From assembly GCA_029207755.1 (NCBI GenBank), contig JARCOQ010000005.1, positions 54,463,563 to 54,527,562 of the forward strand: DNA of 64,000 nucleotides, in the 5' to 3' direction. A program made the position numbers and the translations under genes. This stretch comes from Chamaea fasciata (taxonomy: Eukaryota; Chordata; Aves; Passeriformes; Sylviidae). The notes below the pieces were generated by a model, which was not told the origin of the DNA, did no database searches, and saw only the letters and a program-made list of their open reading frames with translations. Numbering within the stretch: the stretch's first letter is position 1; every line of letters begins with the position of its first letter. Below are positions 48,373-60,900 of this stretch, in pieces.

Positions 48373-48798
48373 CGTATGCTTGTCTCGTCTTTTCGGAATA
48401 AAGGGAGATAATCCCAAAATGACAGGTCTGTGTTGCTGGGAGCCATCAAGACTGAAGCCAGCAGTAACTGGAGCAAAGTTAATGCCGGTGCTCGCAACCA
48501 CCGACCCCCTCCTTAAAACAGACCCCAGACTCAAAAGGAGAGAATTCGGGCTGCGCAGTAATGAGTGTGAGGAGCCGGACACACACCCAGCAAACGGGGT
48601 TGAGTACTAATTACGTAACTTGCAGCCCGTGAACGCTGATGCTTCTGTTTCTTAAAATGTATAAATTGTGTCAAATTTCGGTGACCGGAGAGCCTTGTGC
48701 GGGAACGCTCCTGCCCTTCACACTGGAAGACAGAATTCCCAGGCGAACTCGAATCACACACGGAGCTCCCACCCCTCCATGTGTGCCGCGCCCGGAGA

Positions 48799-48808
48799 TC
48801 TCGCGAGA
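48799..48808. promoter_or_regulatory. TCTCGCGAGA palindrome 3 (INTS13 promoter)
   Basis: Exact copy within GGAGATCTCGCGAGAAC. With the fourth copy 54 bases on, it forms an inverted pair: the flanking AGATC lies to the left here and to the right there. Confidence 0.85.
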
Positions 48809-48852
48809 ACACGGTGGCCTCGGCGGGGGTTGCCCATAGGGCGTCCGCGTGC

Positions 48853-48862
48853 TCTCGCGAGA
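48853..48862. promoter_or_regulatory. TCTCGCGAGA palindrome 4 (INTS13 promoter)
   Basis: Fourth exact copy, within GCTCTCGCGAGATCTCGGG. It sits at the left edge of the CpG island from which INTS13 should start. Confidence 0.85.
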
Positions 48863-48869
48863 TCTCGGG

Positions 48870-49377
48870 CTCCTCCCCCGAGCCGTGCGGGGAGCGCAGG
48901 GACGGGCGGGGCGTCCGCGCCCAGGCGGGATCGGGAACAGCGGCGGGGCCGGCGCCGGCCTCGGCATGTCGGGCGAGTGATCCCGGCCGGGCGCTGTGGC
49001 CCGGGGAGGTGCGGACAGGGGCCGGGCGCTCCCCCCGGGGGAGCCGCGGTGCCGGCGGCGCCCGTGGCCGCGCGGGGCCCCCGCGGGCTCAGGGGTGGGC
49101 GGAGCGGGGGGGGCTCCGGCCGCCTCTCCCACCCCCGCGGGCGCCGGGCGCGCAGGCCGGACCCGGGCCCCGCGCTCCCCGCCGAGCCGCCCGAGGAGGG
49201 GGAGCAGAGCGCCGCAGGGACATGGAGGGCGCCCGGCCGGAGGCGCCCGCGCCTGGCCCTGTCTAGGGCGCCCCGCGGGCCTCGTCCCTCCTCCTCCTCG
49301 GAGCGGGGCCGCGGCCGCGCCCGGGCGAGGCGAGGAGCGGGACCGGGGCTGCTTCACCACAGGAGAAGTCGGCCCAG
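48870..49377 (+). promoter_or_regulatory. INTS13: INTS13 CpG island, promoter and proposed 5' exon
   Basis: Very CpG-dense sequence downstream of the third and fourth palindromes. A CAG|GTGAGA donor at 49,377/49,378 is the best exit for a non-coding first exon; it would splice to the acceptor at 50,429. Start-site position is unknown. Within it are two short upstream frames: ATG 48,966 to TGA 48,980 (4 codons) and ATG 49,222 to TAG 49,266 (14 codons). Long open frames on both strands here are a by-product of GC content. Confidence 0.55.
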
Positions 49378-49711
49378 GTGAGAAACACTTGCCGTCCCCT
49401 TTACGCTGTCCAGCGGCGCTGCCCCGGGCTCCCCGGCACGCCGGGGGCAGGCCGCGGTGAGCCCCGGCAGCTGCAGCCGAGCACGGGGCCCAGGCCTGCC
49501 CCTCTCCCTCCCCCCGAGGAAGCCGCCGTCTGACTTCCGTGACCCTCGTTCCTTTAATATTTTAGGGTTTTTTAATGAACCTATATGTCTTTTTTTTTAT
49601 CTTGTGTATTCTGTAATTAAGCAGGAGTACATACAAAAATAAATTCTTACGCTAGAAATCGCCGTTTTCGGTGGTGCCCCGCGACAGGAGGAGGAGCAGC
49701 GGCCATAAACT

Positions 49712-49925
49712 AAAAGGAAGTTCCACCTCAACATAAGGAAGAACTTGTGTACATGAAAGGTGGCAGAGCCCTGGGGCAGCTGCCTGGGGAGGGAGCGGAG
49801 TCCTCCTCTGGTGATATTCCAAAGCCACGTGAAGGCGTTACCCGCTCCAGGTCACCCTGCCTTGGCACGGGGTTGGACCGGATGATCTCCAGGGGTTCCT
49901 TCCAGCCCTAACTGCCCTGTGATGT
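49712..49925 (+). mobile_element. CR1 LINE 3' fragment, second subfamily
   Basis: Forward CR1 of the type carrying 'aggaagttccacctcaacat', then a 'aagaacttgtgtacatgaaa' block, 'tgatattccaaagccacgtg', GGGGTTGGACCGGATGATCT and a degenerate GTGATG end. It lies in the proposed INTS13 intron 1, just after the CpG island. Confidence 0.88.
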
Positions 49926-50436
49926 TTGTAATTTCCCACCTGGGGTATTTGTCAGTGGGATGCTGAAGTACAGATGAAACTATTCATTTAAAAATATGCT
50001 GTATTTAGCAAAGACAAAACTGAAAATGGGCTTAAAATTCTGACTGTGTTACTTAAAGGTCTTTAAAGCTTCATCATAAATTATTTTTGCATGTTACTTA
50101 TTTTAGGAAATATGCTTTAAATAGAAGCAGTTTGTGTACTTCTTTAAAGTGGGTTTTAAATAGAGAAGTGAGGAGAGTAATACTGTGCATTTTTGTTGCC
50201 TTTTCAGCAATATAGTTCCCCTGTTCTCTGTATTTTTCCTCCTGAGAAAAAATAGTTTCTTCTGATAAATGTAGTCTACTGAATATGGACTCTAATACTT
50301 GTATGTTTCTAGGATATTACATGTAAATTGCACAGTCATCTTATGGTGTGTTCTGTTTCTTTGTTTTTGTGGTTTTTTTTTTTCCACGGTGTGCAGTTAC
50401 TTTCTGCTTTCGACGTCTGTTTCTTACAGGAAGAAA

Positions 50437-53400
50437 ATGAAAATATTTTCTGAGTCTCACAAAACTGTTTTCGTTGTGGATCACTGCCCCTACATGGCAG
50501 AGTCATGCCGGCAGCACGTGGAATTCGATATGTTAGTGAAGAACCGCACTCAGGGCATCATTCCTCTGGCACCCATCTCCAAGTCCCTGTGGACCTGCTC
50601 AGTGGAGTCGTCCATGGAGTACTGTAGGATAATGTATGATATTTTCCCTTTCAAGAAGCTGGTAAGTTCTGCCAGCCATGCTGCATGTCATGCTTGATAC
50701 CATAAGGGATGTTTGCATGTTTTATTCAAGTCTTAATATGTTCGTGTTGTTTAGAGCAAAATACCAAATATAGTTTATCACCTAAAATTTTGTTCCTGCA
50801 GTTTATATACATGATCTTTTAATTTGTTTTAGTAACATACGAATCTCATTATGTATTTAATTTTGGAATCTTTCATTGTCTTAATGTCACTTTACAAGTT
50901 GGTGCCAAACATGGAGAGGTGCTTTAGGGCAACGTAGAGATTTATTATTGTGCTCTCCTGAGCTCTGACTTTACAAAGGCTTGAGTAAGGTATTGCCTTA
51001 AGTTGAATTTTGTTGCTAAACACACATGGTAGCTGTTCGTAAGGGTTTTGGTGTGAGCTTTGAAGGAATTCTGGGCTTTAGGAAGAGGCAGGATCGCTCT
51101 GGAGCTAACAGTTTGGAAAAGTGGGAGAGCTTCCTGGCACACACAGCTCCTTGTTTAGAAAAACTTATTTTCTTAGTGATGTTAATTAAATCTTGGTAGA
51201 TATTTACCCATGATGTACCAGATTTTGGAGAATGATGTACAGTTTACAGTATTAGAATTTACTTTATTTTTGTAGCTATCCCACTGAATACATGCTTAAT
51301 TCTTAAAATACTAGTATTTTGAAAATCTTACTTGGTGTAGAGAAAGATTTTGTGGTGTACAAGTAGAAGTTGAAGTTGTTAATCATGTTACTAAGGGGAA
51401 AACTGAATATAGTAGGAGTGTGTGAATTTTGTGAGTTTGTTATTTTAAGTTTGGCTTGTCATTGCACATTATTCTCCAGACTGTCAGAAAAAGAAATCCA
51501 ATTCATATTTGTTTAAATTTGGGGAAGTAACAATATAATGGCTGTTTTCTTAATGTGCTTTTTTGATCCTTGTAGGTGAATTTCATTGTGAGTGATTCTG
51601 GGGCTCATGTGTTGAATTCTTGGACTCAAGAAGATCAGAACTTGCAGGAGGTATGATTTGTAACTGTTCTTTGGTTCTGTAGTTCAGACTTCGTTGTGAA
51701 ATGAACATTGTGTTCAATATGAAATAACTGGGGTTAATTACAGTGTCGGTGGATCTAGTCTGAAATTGTTGTATAACAATTTCAAATAGCTGCACATGAG
51801 CCTGGATTATTCTATAGACAAAATTTAAAAAGAATCCAGTATCTTTTAGTAGGGACTTAAATATTTAAAATAAATATTATGAAGAAATTAGTTACGAATT
51901 TCTTCTGTAATTTGGTGCTACTTCTTGAACTTAAATTCTTTTTTAAAATATTTGCATAAGAGGCAAATAATCTGTGTTAAGTACATTAATTGTTAATATC
52001 TTCTTTATCCTCATACTGAAAGGGCTCATCCTCTGAAAAATTTACTTTGAGGAAGAAATGCATTTCCAAATTCTCAGAAAATAAAAGCAGAAGGCAACTA
52101 CCGATATTAGAATGTCTTTTGGGTGTTGGATAGAAATTGTTATTATGGTCAGGTGTTTCTCTGTAACAAATGAGAATATTTAGTCACAATGAATAAATTG
52201 AATGCAAAGGATAATTTAGGGCCAAATGTTTTCTAGAAGGCTGCCAATAATGCTCGTTAATGGATTAATTTGCATGTCAGGTGTGTTAAACGCTGGCTTC
52301 TGGGGGTGGTTTGGAAGCGGTGGGAGGTGTCTTTGGGTAACAGTTGTTTGCTCCGCCCAGCTGATGGCAGCGCTGGCGGCCGTGGGGCCGCCCAACCCGC
52401 GGGCCGACCCCGAGTGCTGCAGCATCCTGCACGGGCTGGTGGCCGCCGTGGAGGCGCTCTGCAAGATCACCGAGTACCAGCACGAGGCCCGCACCACGCT
52501 CATGGAGAACGCCGAGCGCGTGGGCAACAGGGGCAGGATCATCTGCATCACCAACGCCAAGAGGTGGGGAGGGACAGGGGCAGGGTCATCTGCATCACCA
52601 GCGCCAGAAGGTGGGGAGGGACAGGGGCTTTGTGGCGGTGCTCGGGGCTCCTGCCCCTACTCACAGCGGTTCCAGACATTCCCACAAGGGCTGCAGGCAG
52701 CTTCTTTGCACAGGTCCTCCTTAGAGCACTTCTCACCTCATCAAAGGTTTTGTTTATGGGGTTCCGACAGTAAAAAGCCAAAGGTTTCCAAGATTGCCTG
52801 CTTTAAGTAGAAGAATATTCAGTGGCTTTGAACAGGAGGATTGATGGTGCCCCCTTAAAAGAAATCCACTGTTTCTTTGCAGTGACAGCCATGTTCGGAT
52901 GCTGGAGGATTGTGTTCAGGAGACCATTCATGAGCACAACAAACTTGCTGCTAACTCTGACCAGTGAGTATGCTTTTTACAGAGTCTCTTGTATCTTCTA
53001 GGAAATAGAGATGTATTTCTGTCACAAAACTCACTTTAATAAACTATATGAATGAATGTCTGTATGAAGTAGAAGGTGGTAAATCATGATATTGTCTGAG
53101 AGCTGATGTATGATCATTATCTTTCCGGTATCATTCTTCATAAGACAGGATTTCTTTATCTTGTTACCTTCTACATCAAAATGAGACGCATAACTGTGCC
53201 TTGTCACACATTGTGTTTTTTATCACTAATTCATCTGAAGCAGTTTTTCTTGATAATACTCTGTTACTTTTATGTTCATCTTTCTTTGACTAAAACAGCT
53301 AACTTCTTTGAAACTAGTTTTAGTTTCTAAATGACTGTATTGCCTGGAACTTCCCTTGAGATAAAGGAATCTTGTAATACAGAGTGCATCTCCTCTCCTC

Positions 53401-54952
53401 TGAGAAGTCTTTCTCCACCATATGTTTTGTCTAATTAAGCTCTGAAGTGTTTGGCCATGGCACTGTGTTGCCTTGTGAAGTTGTAGTAGGTTGAGATCCT
53501 ATTCCTGGTTGCTCCTTGGGCACTTCAGTAGCAGAAGGAGCAATCTCCTATTTTTTCCTGCTGCAATTGCAGTTTCATGGATGTATAAAGGATCCTGCCC
53601 AAGGAATTAGGTGTTAAATCCGTTGTAAAGACCAGGATGTCTCATAGCTATAGGTGGAGATGTGGTACAATGTCTGTATCACCCCAAACTTCCAGCCCTA
53701 CCAGAATATCAGCATATATTCCATCATATCCCATCTCTCTGTCCTGTTTTGGTAGTTGTTCTCATGTTCCCTGGGATTCCCTCATTCCTACCTACCCTTG
53801 ATGACACAAATCCTCTGTGGTGTCAATATTCAGCTGAATAAAGCTGAACAGATTAAGGACTTACTCCATTGATGTGTCTAAAAGGAAGCACAGTGCTATA
53901 GCATCTGAAGAGCAAGAAATATGTTAGGCTTTTATTTTTATTCTGGTAAGAACTTATTTTGAAGTCTGTGCTTTTGAATATCATATCTGTAACCTAGTTT
54001 CTGCAGCACACTCTCAGAAACAACGTTGTTGTTAACATATGTTATGACTCTGTATTCTAGATACCAGAATTAATTTAATTTTAGGAGATAGTCTGCCACA
54101 CTGTAGGCTAAGCAAAATGTTTTTATTTTTAAGTCTAATGCAGATTCAGAAATGTGAACTGGTGTTAATCCACACGTACCCAGTTGGTGAAGACAGCCTT
54201 GTTTCAGATCGTCCTAAAAAAGAGGTGAGGAGCTTAAAATGAGAATATTTATCCCAGGATTAGGAACTATGTCAGACTGAAAATAGTGCATATTACTCTC
54301 AATTGTTCAGTAGCAAAAGCCCATGTGGTGGTTGTTTGAAACCAAGTACATACAAAATATCTGTAATACATTCTGCTATTCAGCAGTCTGCTCAGCATTT
54401 TAATGGGCTGTCTGTAAGAAAAGACACCAGAAAAATGTCCTAACGTGAAAAGCATGTAGTGATGCCCATTATTTAGTGTATGAAAAGGAGTAAAAAGGGC
54501 TACCTTCCTGTGATTAATTTCTACAGAACTCTGCTGTAGTTGTGCTAAAGATGGTGAATGGATAAAAATGAATTGTCTACTTCCCTCTCTAAGGCAGTCA
54601 CTGGGTTTGGGTCTTGGGATGGTGGTTTTTTGTTTGTTTGGTTGGGTTCTTGTTTTGGGGGTTTTGGGAATTGTTGGAGTTTTTGTTTTGTGGGATTTTG
54701 TTTTTGAGCCCCAACCCAATGTTCTTGTTGGCTAGGGAAAAATCAAATGCGTCTTCTAGCTTGTGTTTATTTGCCTTGTGTATGTATGATGTACTTACAG
54801 GTAGACACTTAAAAAATTACTTTGCTACTGTCACTCAGCAGGTAAAAGAATGAAAAACTAGTCCCAGATCTGCTGCTAAGATTTATTCCCCATATTATGA
54901 TACTAATTTTTCCTCTTAAGAATTAGTGACTCAAAATTTTTAGCACACTCCT

Positions 54953-54991
<39 letters not shown>

Positions 54992-57900
54992 TTGTTGTTT
55001 TTTTTTTTTTTTTTTTTACCATTTGTAAAGAACTGCATCTATAGCACTTGGCATAAACTCAACATTCAGAATGAAAATAGTTTTTGCTTCTTGCTTGGTA
55101 TTTTTCCCTGGTGTGGGTTTTTGAGTGGTACTCTCAGGAGTATAAATGCTTATTTGAGAGTTGAACAAACTATGCTGTTGAATGATACCACAGCCTAAAT
55201 CATGAAATCCATCCAATTTATTTCAGCTCTCCCCTGTTCTAACCAGTGAAGTGCACAGTGTCCGTGCAGGGAGGCACCTGGCTACAAAACTGAACCTTTT
55301 AGTACAGCAACACTTTGATCTGGCTTCAACCACAATAACTAACATCCCTATGAAGGTAATATTGTGTCTACAGCTCTGTGTTAACCCCCTGCATCACTTC
55401 TAAATTTGTTTGAAAACTTTTGATATTTATTTTAATTGAATTTTTACATTGTTTTTTCTCTCCATATCATATTTTCTGTTTGTTTTTTTTTTTTTTTTTC
55501 TTAGCCCACATTCAATGTCTGTGATCAGGTTAGTAAAAAATAAAGAAGGGGAAAAAAGTAAAGAAGGATCACAGAACAAAATATTGTATTGCTGAATCTC
55601 AATTTTTGATGTAGCAATACAAGTGTTATTTCAGTTCTGTTTGTATTACTTTATATAAATACAGTCTTGTTTACCTCAGATCAATTTGTCTGTGATTCTT
55701 TTGTCTTTTTCTAGTTGTGTTTAGATATTCTTGACCCTTGTGCATAATAGTGGCATAGTGAGTCTCTTTTTCCTCTGTTTCATTATCATGCCCACCCAAC
55801 AAAAAGGTGTTTGTAACTAAAACCTGCTTTTTTACCAAGGGTTTTCCAGTGGCTTTTCTACTTGGAAGATCCATAAATGTGAAATGGGGACAGGATATAT
55901 CTAGTTAGGATGATACCAATTAAGCATCTTGTGGTAGAAGTGATGGTCATATTTTTTATTTTTTTACTACTTGGAGGGAAATCAGTGCAGTTTAGGATGT
56001 CAGTTGTTAAGTTGACAGTAATTTCAGATCAGGCAGCAGGAAACAAATGAGACAAGTGTCAGTATTAAACAAAGAGCCGTGGGCAGATAACCTTCATGAT
56101 TTAAAACAATTCATTAAGTTATAACACAGTCAATCATTAATTGCATTTTTAAAAACTAGCAATATTGTGTGGATTTTATAAGTAAAAGCATGCTATCAAA
56201 GTCATTTTCATAGCTTTTATGAGAGTTTGACATGGGTCATGTCATAAATGTGACTTCAGTTTGCAAATACCTTGTCTGTAACTTTCTGACCTGTGTGCTG
56301 CTGGTGTGCCTCTCCCTTCTGCCTTTGTCCTTATAGTAATAGACTATGTTGGGTTTTCTGTGTTTTCTTTTTTTTAATTGTTTTTCTTTTTAAACTTAGA
56401 GTAAATTATCAGAGTTGCTGTTCAGTTTTTGCTGTTCCTCTGCAGCTATTTAAAGATGCAGTGTCCTCTTTACAAAAATCCATTTTTTAAATTTATAAAC
56501 TTGCAGCTGCGAGTGCACTTCTTACCTTAAAATGAAGAAATAATAAGTTAAAATTGTGGGTTTTCGTTTGAATTCTTGATTTTTTATTATGAAAAGTAAT
56601 TTTCATTCTACCCTGCAGTGAGCTTTTGTTGGTGCTCAGGAAGTTGTAACTGCTGGTGTTCATGTAATGTTTTGTAGGCTTCCTTAACTTCACTGATTTA
56701 AACAAAGGAAAACCTAGTTTTTACCTGGATTTGGTGCTCTGCATCCTGTCATGATGCTTGTATAAAGAGGAATAGGTTTTCAAAAAAGAAAATAAGAGGA
56801 AAAGCAGTTGGCTGCATCTTTAAACTGGTCAGAGAGCAAAGTTTCCTCAACATTGCAATCCCGTTGTTGTCTGAGGCACTTGAAAACTTTTTGTTTTCTT
56901 CTGGACTGAAAGGCAAATGTAGAATCATTCGTTTATGAAAAAGGTGACCTCTAAGTAAAGTAATTTTATTTCTTTTTACCTTTCTGTTTTGAAGGAAGAA
57001 CAACATGCTAACACATCAGCCAACTATGATGTGGAGCTTCTCCATCACAAAGAGGCGCACGTGGATTTTTTAAAGAGTGGTAAGTAGAAATGGCCCTCTG
57101 AAGGTGGCCTTTGATCGGTCTCTTTGGGAGTATTCACAAAGAAAGATTGTGAGCTTCAAATCCATGTAAATTTCAGGCTCATGTAGCAAATATTTCAGTT
57201 ATTCCTTACAACCCAAGAAACTTCATCTGTAATGTCGGCATTGGAATAGTACTCATGACTGACATTTTAATACAGCAGTCGGAATGTAGCAATGAGGAAA
57301 CAGGTCAAATTCACATATGTTCAGAATATTTTGGGTTGGACTCGAGGATCTTGGAGGTCTCTTCCAACCTGGTGATTCTGTGATTGCTATGAGATTTGAA
57401 GGGCATGTCAGCTTCTTACTGAGGTATAAAAAGTAGGTGAGAGACCAGATGTGCAGGGAGATTTTACAAAATGAAGTCACTCCTGTGGGGATTCGTGCAG
57501 AATTATGCCTTGCACAATTGGACTTTGTTAAGTAATAATAATTGGCATCACTTACATCCCACAGGCCTGTTTATAACAATAATTGCTTTGGAAAAAACAA
57601 GATTTGTTCTGCTGTTGAGCTTTTTTGTGGTATTTGAAATACCTGCTATCTTTTTTCATAAATTTGGAATTCCTACCTGGTATTCCTCTGAGGTGAATTT
57701 TTAATAGCTCAGCCAAAGTTAGGACAAGCACAGCACTTAGACTTTTTTAGAACTATTTTGTTGAGGAAACTGCCTGATGTAAAACTTTGTTAAAAATCAG
57801 CCTATAACTTCTGTGTTAGTAGAATTAAATGTCATATGATCCATAAGTAGCCATTTTGGAGAGTCTGTGCTTTTTTTCCCTTTACTTTGAGGAAGAGGAG

Positions 57901-60900
57901 GTAGCTCCTTTGTCATCTCCAAGTGCTGTGCTCCAAATTTTAGGGGAGTGGATGACTAAAGATTGATGAAAAGCGCAGGGTGTGGCAGTAATGACCTCGG
58001 CCTCACCTGAACTGGTGTTAGGATGTTGAAACCTTAAAGCTTTATTGCCAGGGCTCAAAAGCAGTTTTGTAAAACCCACTGGCTCAAGAAATTAGGTCTG
58101 CTAGGAAAACACAGAAGCAAACTCTGATTGCTTCTCCTCTTCACGTTTTTCCCATTACAACTTTGAGAGGCAAAAGTCTCTTCTTAGATCCTGTACATTT
58201 TGGGTTCTTTCCTTTGTTTCTAAATACGTATTTCAGCTGTAGTAGCTCTGGTGCTAGGAGGGCAGGAATTCAGTTACATTGGTCTTATTTCTCTGAAATG
58301 ATGCCGAGGAGTTTTCAGGTTAAGTAAGTTTGGCCTTTTGATACTTTGAGACATAATTTCTAAATTGTTGCAGTTAATTTTAATAATAAAGTATTTCCAG
58401 TATTTTAATATTTTCAATAATATTTTCATGATAAAGTACCTGATCAGTAGTACACATTGAGAGAATTCAGGCTGAATCTGACTTAGCAAAAAGACTGTGA
58501 TGAGACCAAATACTTCTTTCCGTAAAAAAACTAAACTTGTCAAATGTGCCTTTAGATGGATTTAATTGACTTTGGGAATATAATATGTACAAGCACCAGT
58601 CAGCTGTAACATTTAAGAGTTCTGATTTCTGTGTGGAAAATTTTGAAAAAGATACTGTCTTAAAAGTCCTGAGCATTTTATCAGAAAAAAATTGCCTGTT
58701 GCTGATAGAACTAAACATATGTGGAACATTCTAACTGTCAAATTAAAAAGTTAGATATCTAACTTTTAAATTTAGATTACATTGTGTATATGTTCACGTT
58801 ACATACATTTTGTACCTTAAACATTTAGAGTTGTTTGGCTGTAATAAAGAAACTCTGGTTGATCACCCCCTCTTTCTGCTTCTCTCTGCAGGTGATAACC
58901 ACGTGGGTGGCAACAGCAGAGAAGGCACATTTAAGGAAACTGTGACACTGAAATGGTGTACTCCTCGAACCAACAGTGTGGGTAGGTGACATGGAAACTT
59001 CCAGAACTAGTTGGTAACTTGTACAAACTGAGAACAGGAGAGAAAGACAGGGAAGATCTGAGGTGACCTAGGAATCGTGTGGCCATTCAGCTCATGCACC
59101 CTGTCAACTATTAGCAATTTATGTTGACTCATTGAGCCAGCAGGCCAGAAATACAGATAAGAGAAAAAAGGAGCAGACCGATTGGTCAGTGAATTAATTC
59201 AAGAGGTAAAGAATTGAGGTTTCTGCTGGAATCAGGGCTTGAGAATGTATGAGGATCTCAGAGCTGTGGATTCTTGGGAATCCTCCCAGTGAGGAAATGG
59301 TACAAGGGTCTTTAGATTGAGAGGCATCTAGACTTTTTAGTTCTGCTTGTTGTGGACTAGCCTCCTCCTCTTCCATTCTTCTATTTTGTGGAATTTTTTT
59401 TGTCTCTGGAATTACACTCAACTTTTCTACTCCTTTATTTTTCAGAACTGCACTATTGCACCGGAGCATACAGAATTTCACCAGTAGATGTAAATAGCAG
59501 ACCTTCTTCATGCCTTACAAACTTTCTCCTTAATGGTAAATTTGTGTCCTTGGCTAATTATTCAATGTTGTAATTTTTAATTCTGTAAATAGAACACTGG
59601 GCATGTTTTGATTTGTATAGCAGTAATGTCTATATACTGTAAAAATACTAAATTTATTTTAACATGTTCTGTAAATAAAAGAAGAAAGTTGTTAAATGTC
59701 CTCAAAGGCAAATGTGTTTTGAAACTTAAAGGTGGGAGGAGAGATGAAAAGAAGGAACAAGTATTGAAATGGAGGTTTGTATGTTTGCAAACCAAATGGC
59801 ATTACAAACATCCTTTTAAATGAATTTGTGCTTCAGTAATTCAGTTGTCTAAACATGCAGTGGTTTTATTAAACACTATATCTTAGTGTATTTTTCTCTA
59901 GAGATTGTGTAGTGAAAATGTCCTTTGATTAATAAAAATGGTTAGAACTAAAATTAATAGTGGATTTCAGATAAGCTCACTCTTCTGATTTTTGCTATTT
60001 TTGTTTCCTGATGAAAAGAAACTTTTTTGGAGAATGCACCCTTTTATGCTTGGTGTATTTTACTGAAAAGAAGACAAAGGCAGCTTTATTTCTCTGGCTG
60101 AAGAACAGTATCCATTTTAAGCATTAGCAAGTGGTATCAGCTGATACCTTTACACTGAAGAGGTTATGTTATTTCTTTTTGAAAGTTGCTTTTAATGAGA
60201 GTGTTTCTGCAGCAAGGCCATTTGAATGCCTTAGGAGTATGGTTTTTTTTTTCCCCCCTAAGAATAAATCCTATAGGAAAAGTGTTTGGTTGGTCTAGGG
60301 AAGGCCTTTTGGTGTTGCTTTGTAAAATTGTAGGAGCATATACCCTGTTCTGTGTCAGGAAATGAGGAGATGGCAGTTCCTTGTTCAGCTGGGGGAAAAC
60401 ACTACCTTGGTGGGTTCAGATTCTTCTTGGCTGAGCACAAGCCTGTATTCATGCAGCTGGAAATTTAAAATTGCAGCACGCAGGAATGAATGATTGAAAC
60501 TGATCTCCCTCCCCGCAGGTCGTTCGGTGTTGTTGGAGCAGCCACGCAAGTCTGGCTCCAAAGTCATCAGCCACATGCTCAGCAGCCACGGGGGAGAGAT
60601 TTTCCTGCATGTGTTGAGCAGCTCCCGCTCAATTCTGGAAGATCCCCCCTCAATTAGCGAAGGCTGCGGTGGGAGGGTCACTGACTACAGGATCACAGTA
60701 AGAGTCTTTCTGTCCTACACTGCTGCTTCTCTCACATGGCAACAGGTGCAGGGCACTACGTGTGGGAGGAAGTGTTGGAGTAGATTGCATGGTCAAGCTT
60801 CCTTTGTAATAAATAACCTTGATAGCTATTTAGTAGAAAATACGACATTTGTTGATTGTTATGCCTGTTTCATAAAATACTTGGTGTGTCAAGGATTGCT

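Noticed and set aside
48668..49381. 237- and 229-codon frames on both strands
   Set aside because: Both strands are open through the INTS13 CpG island, as expected from GC content; residues are Ala/Arg/Gly/Pro-rich with no domain.
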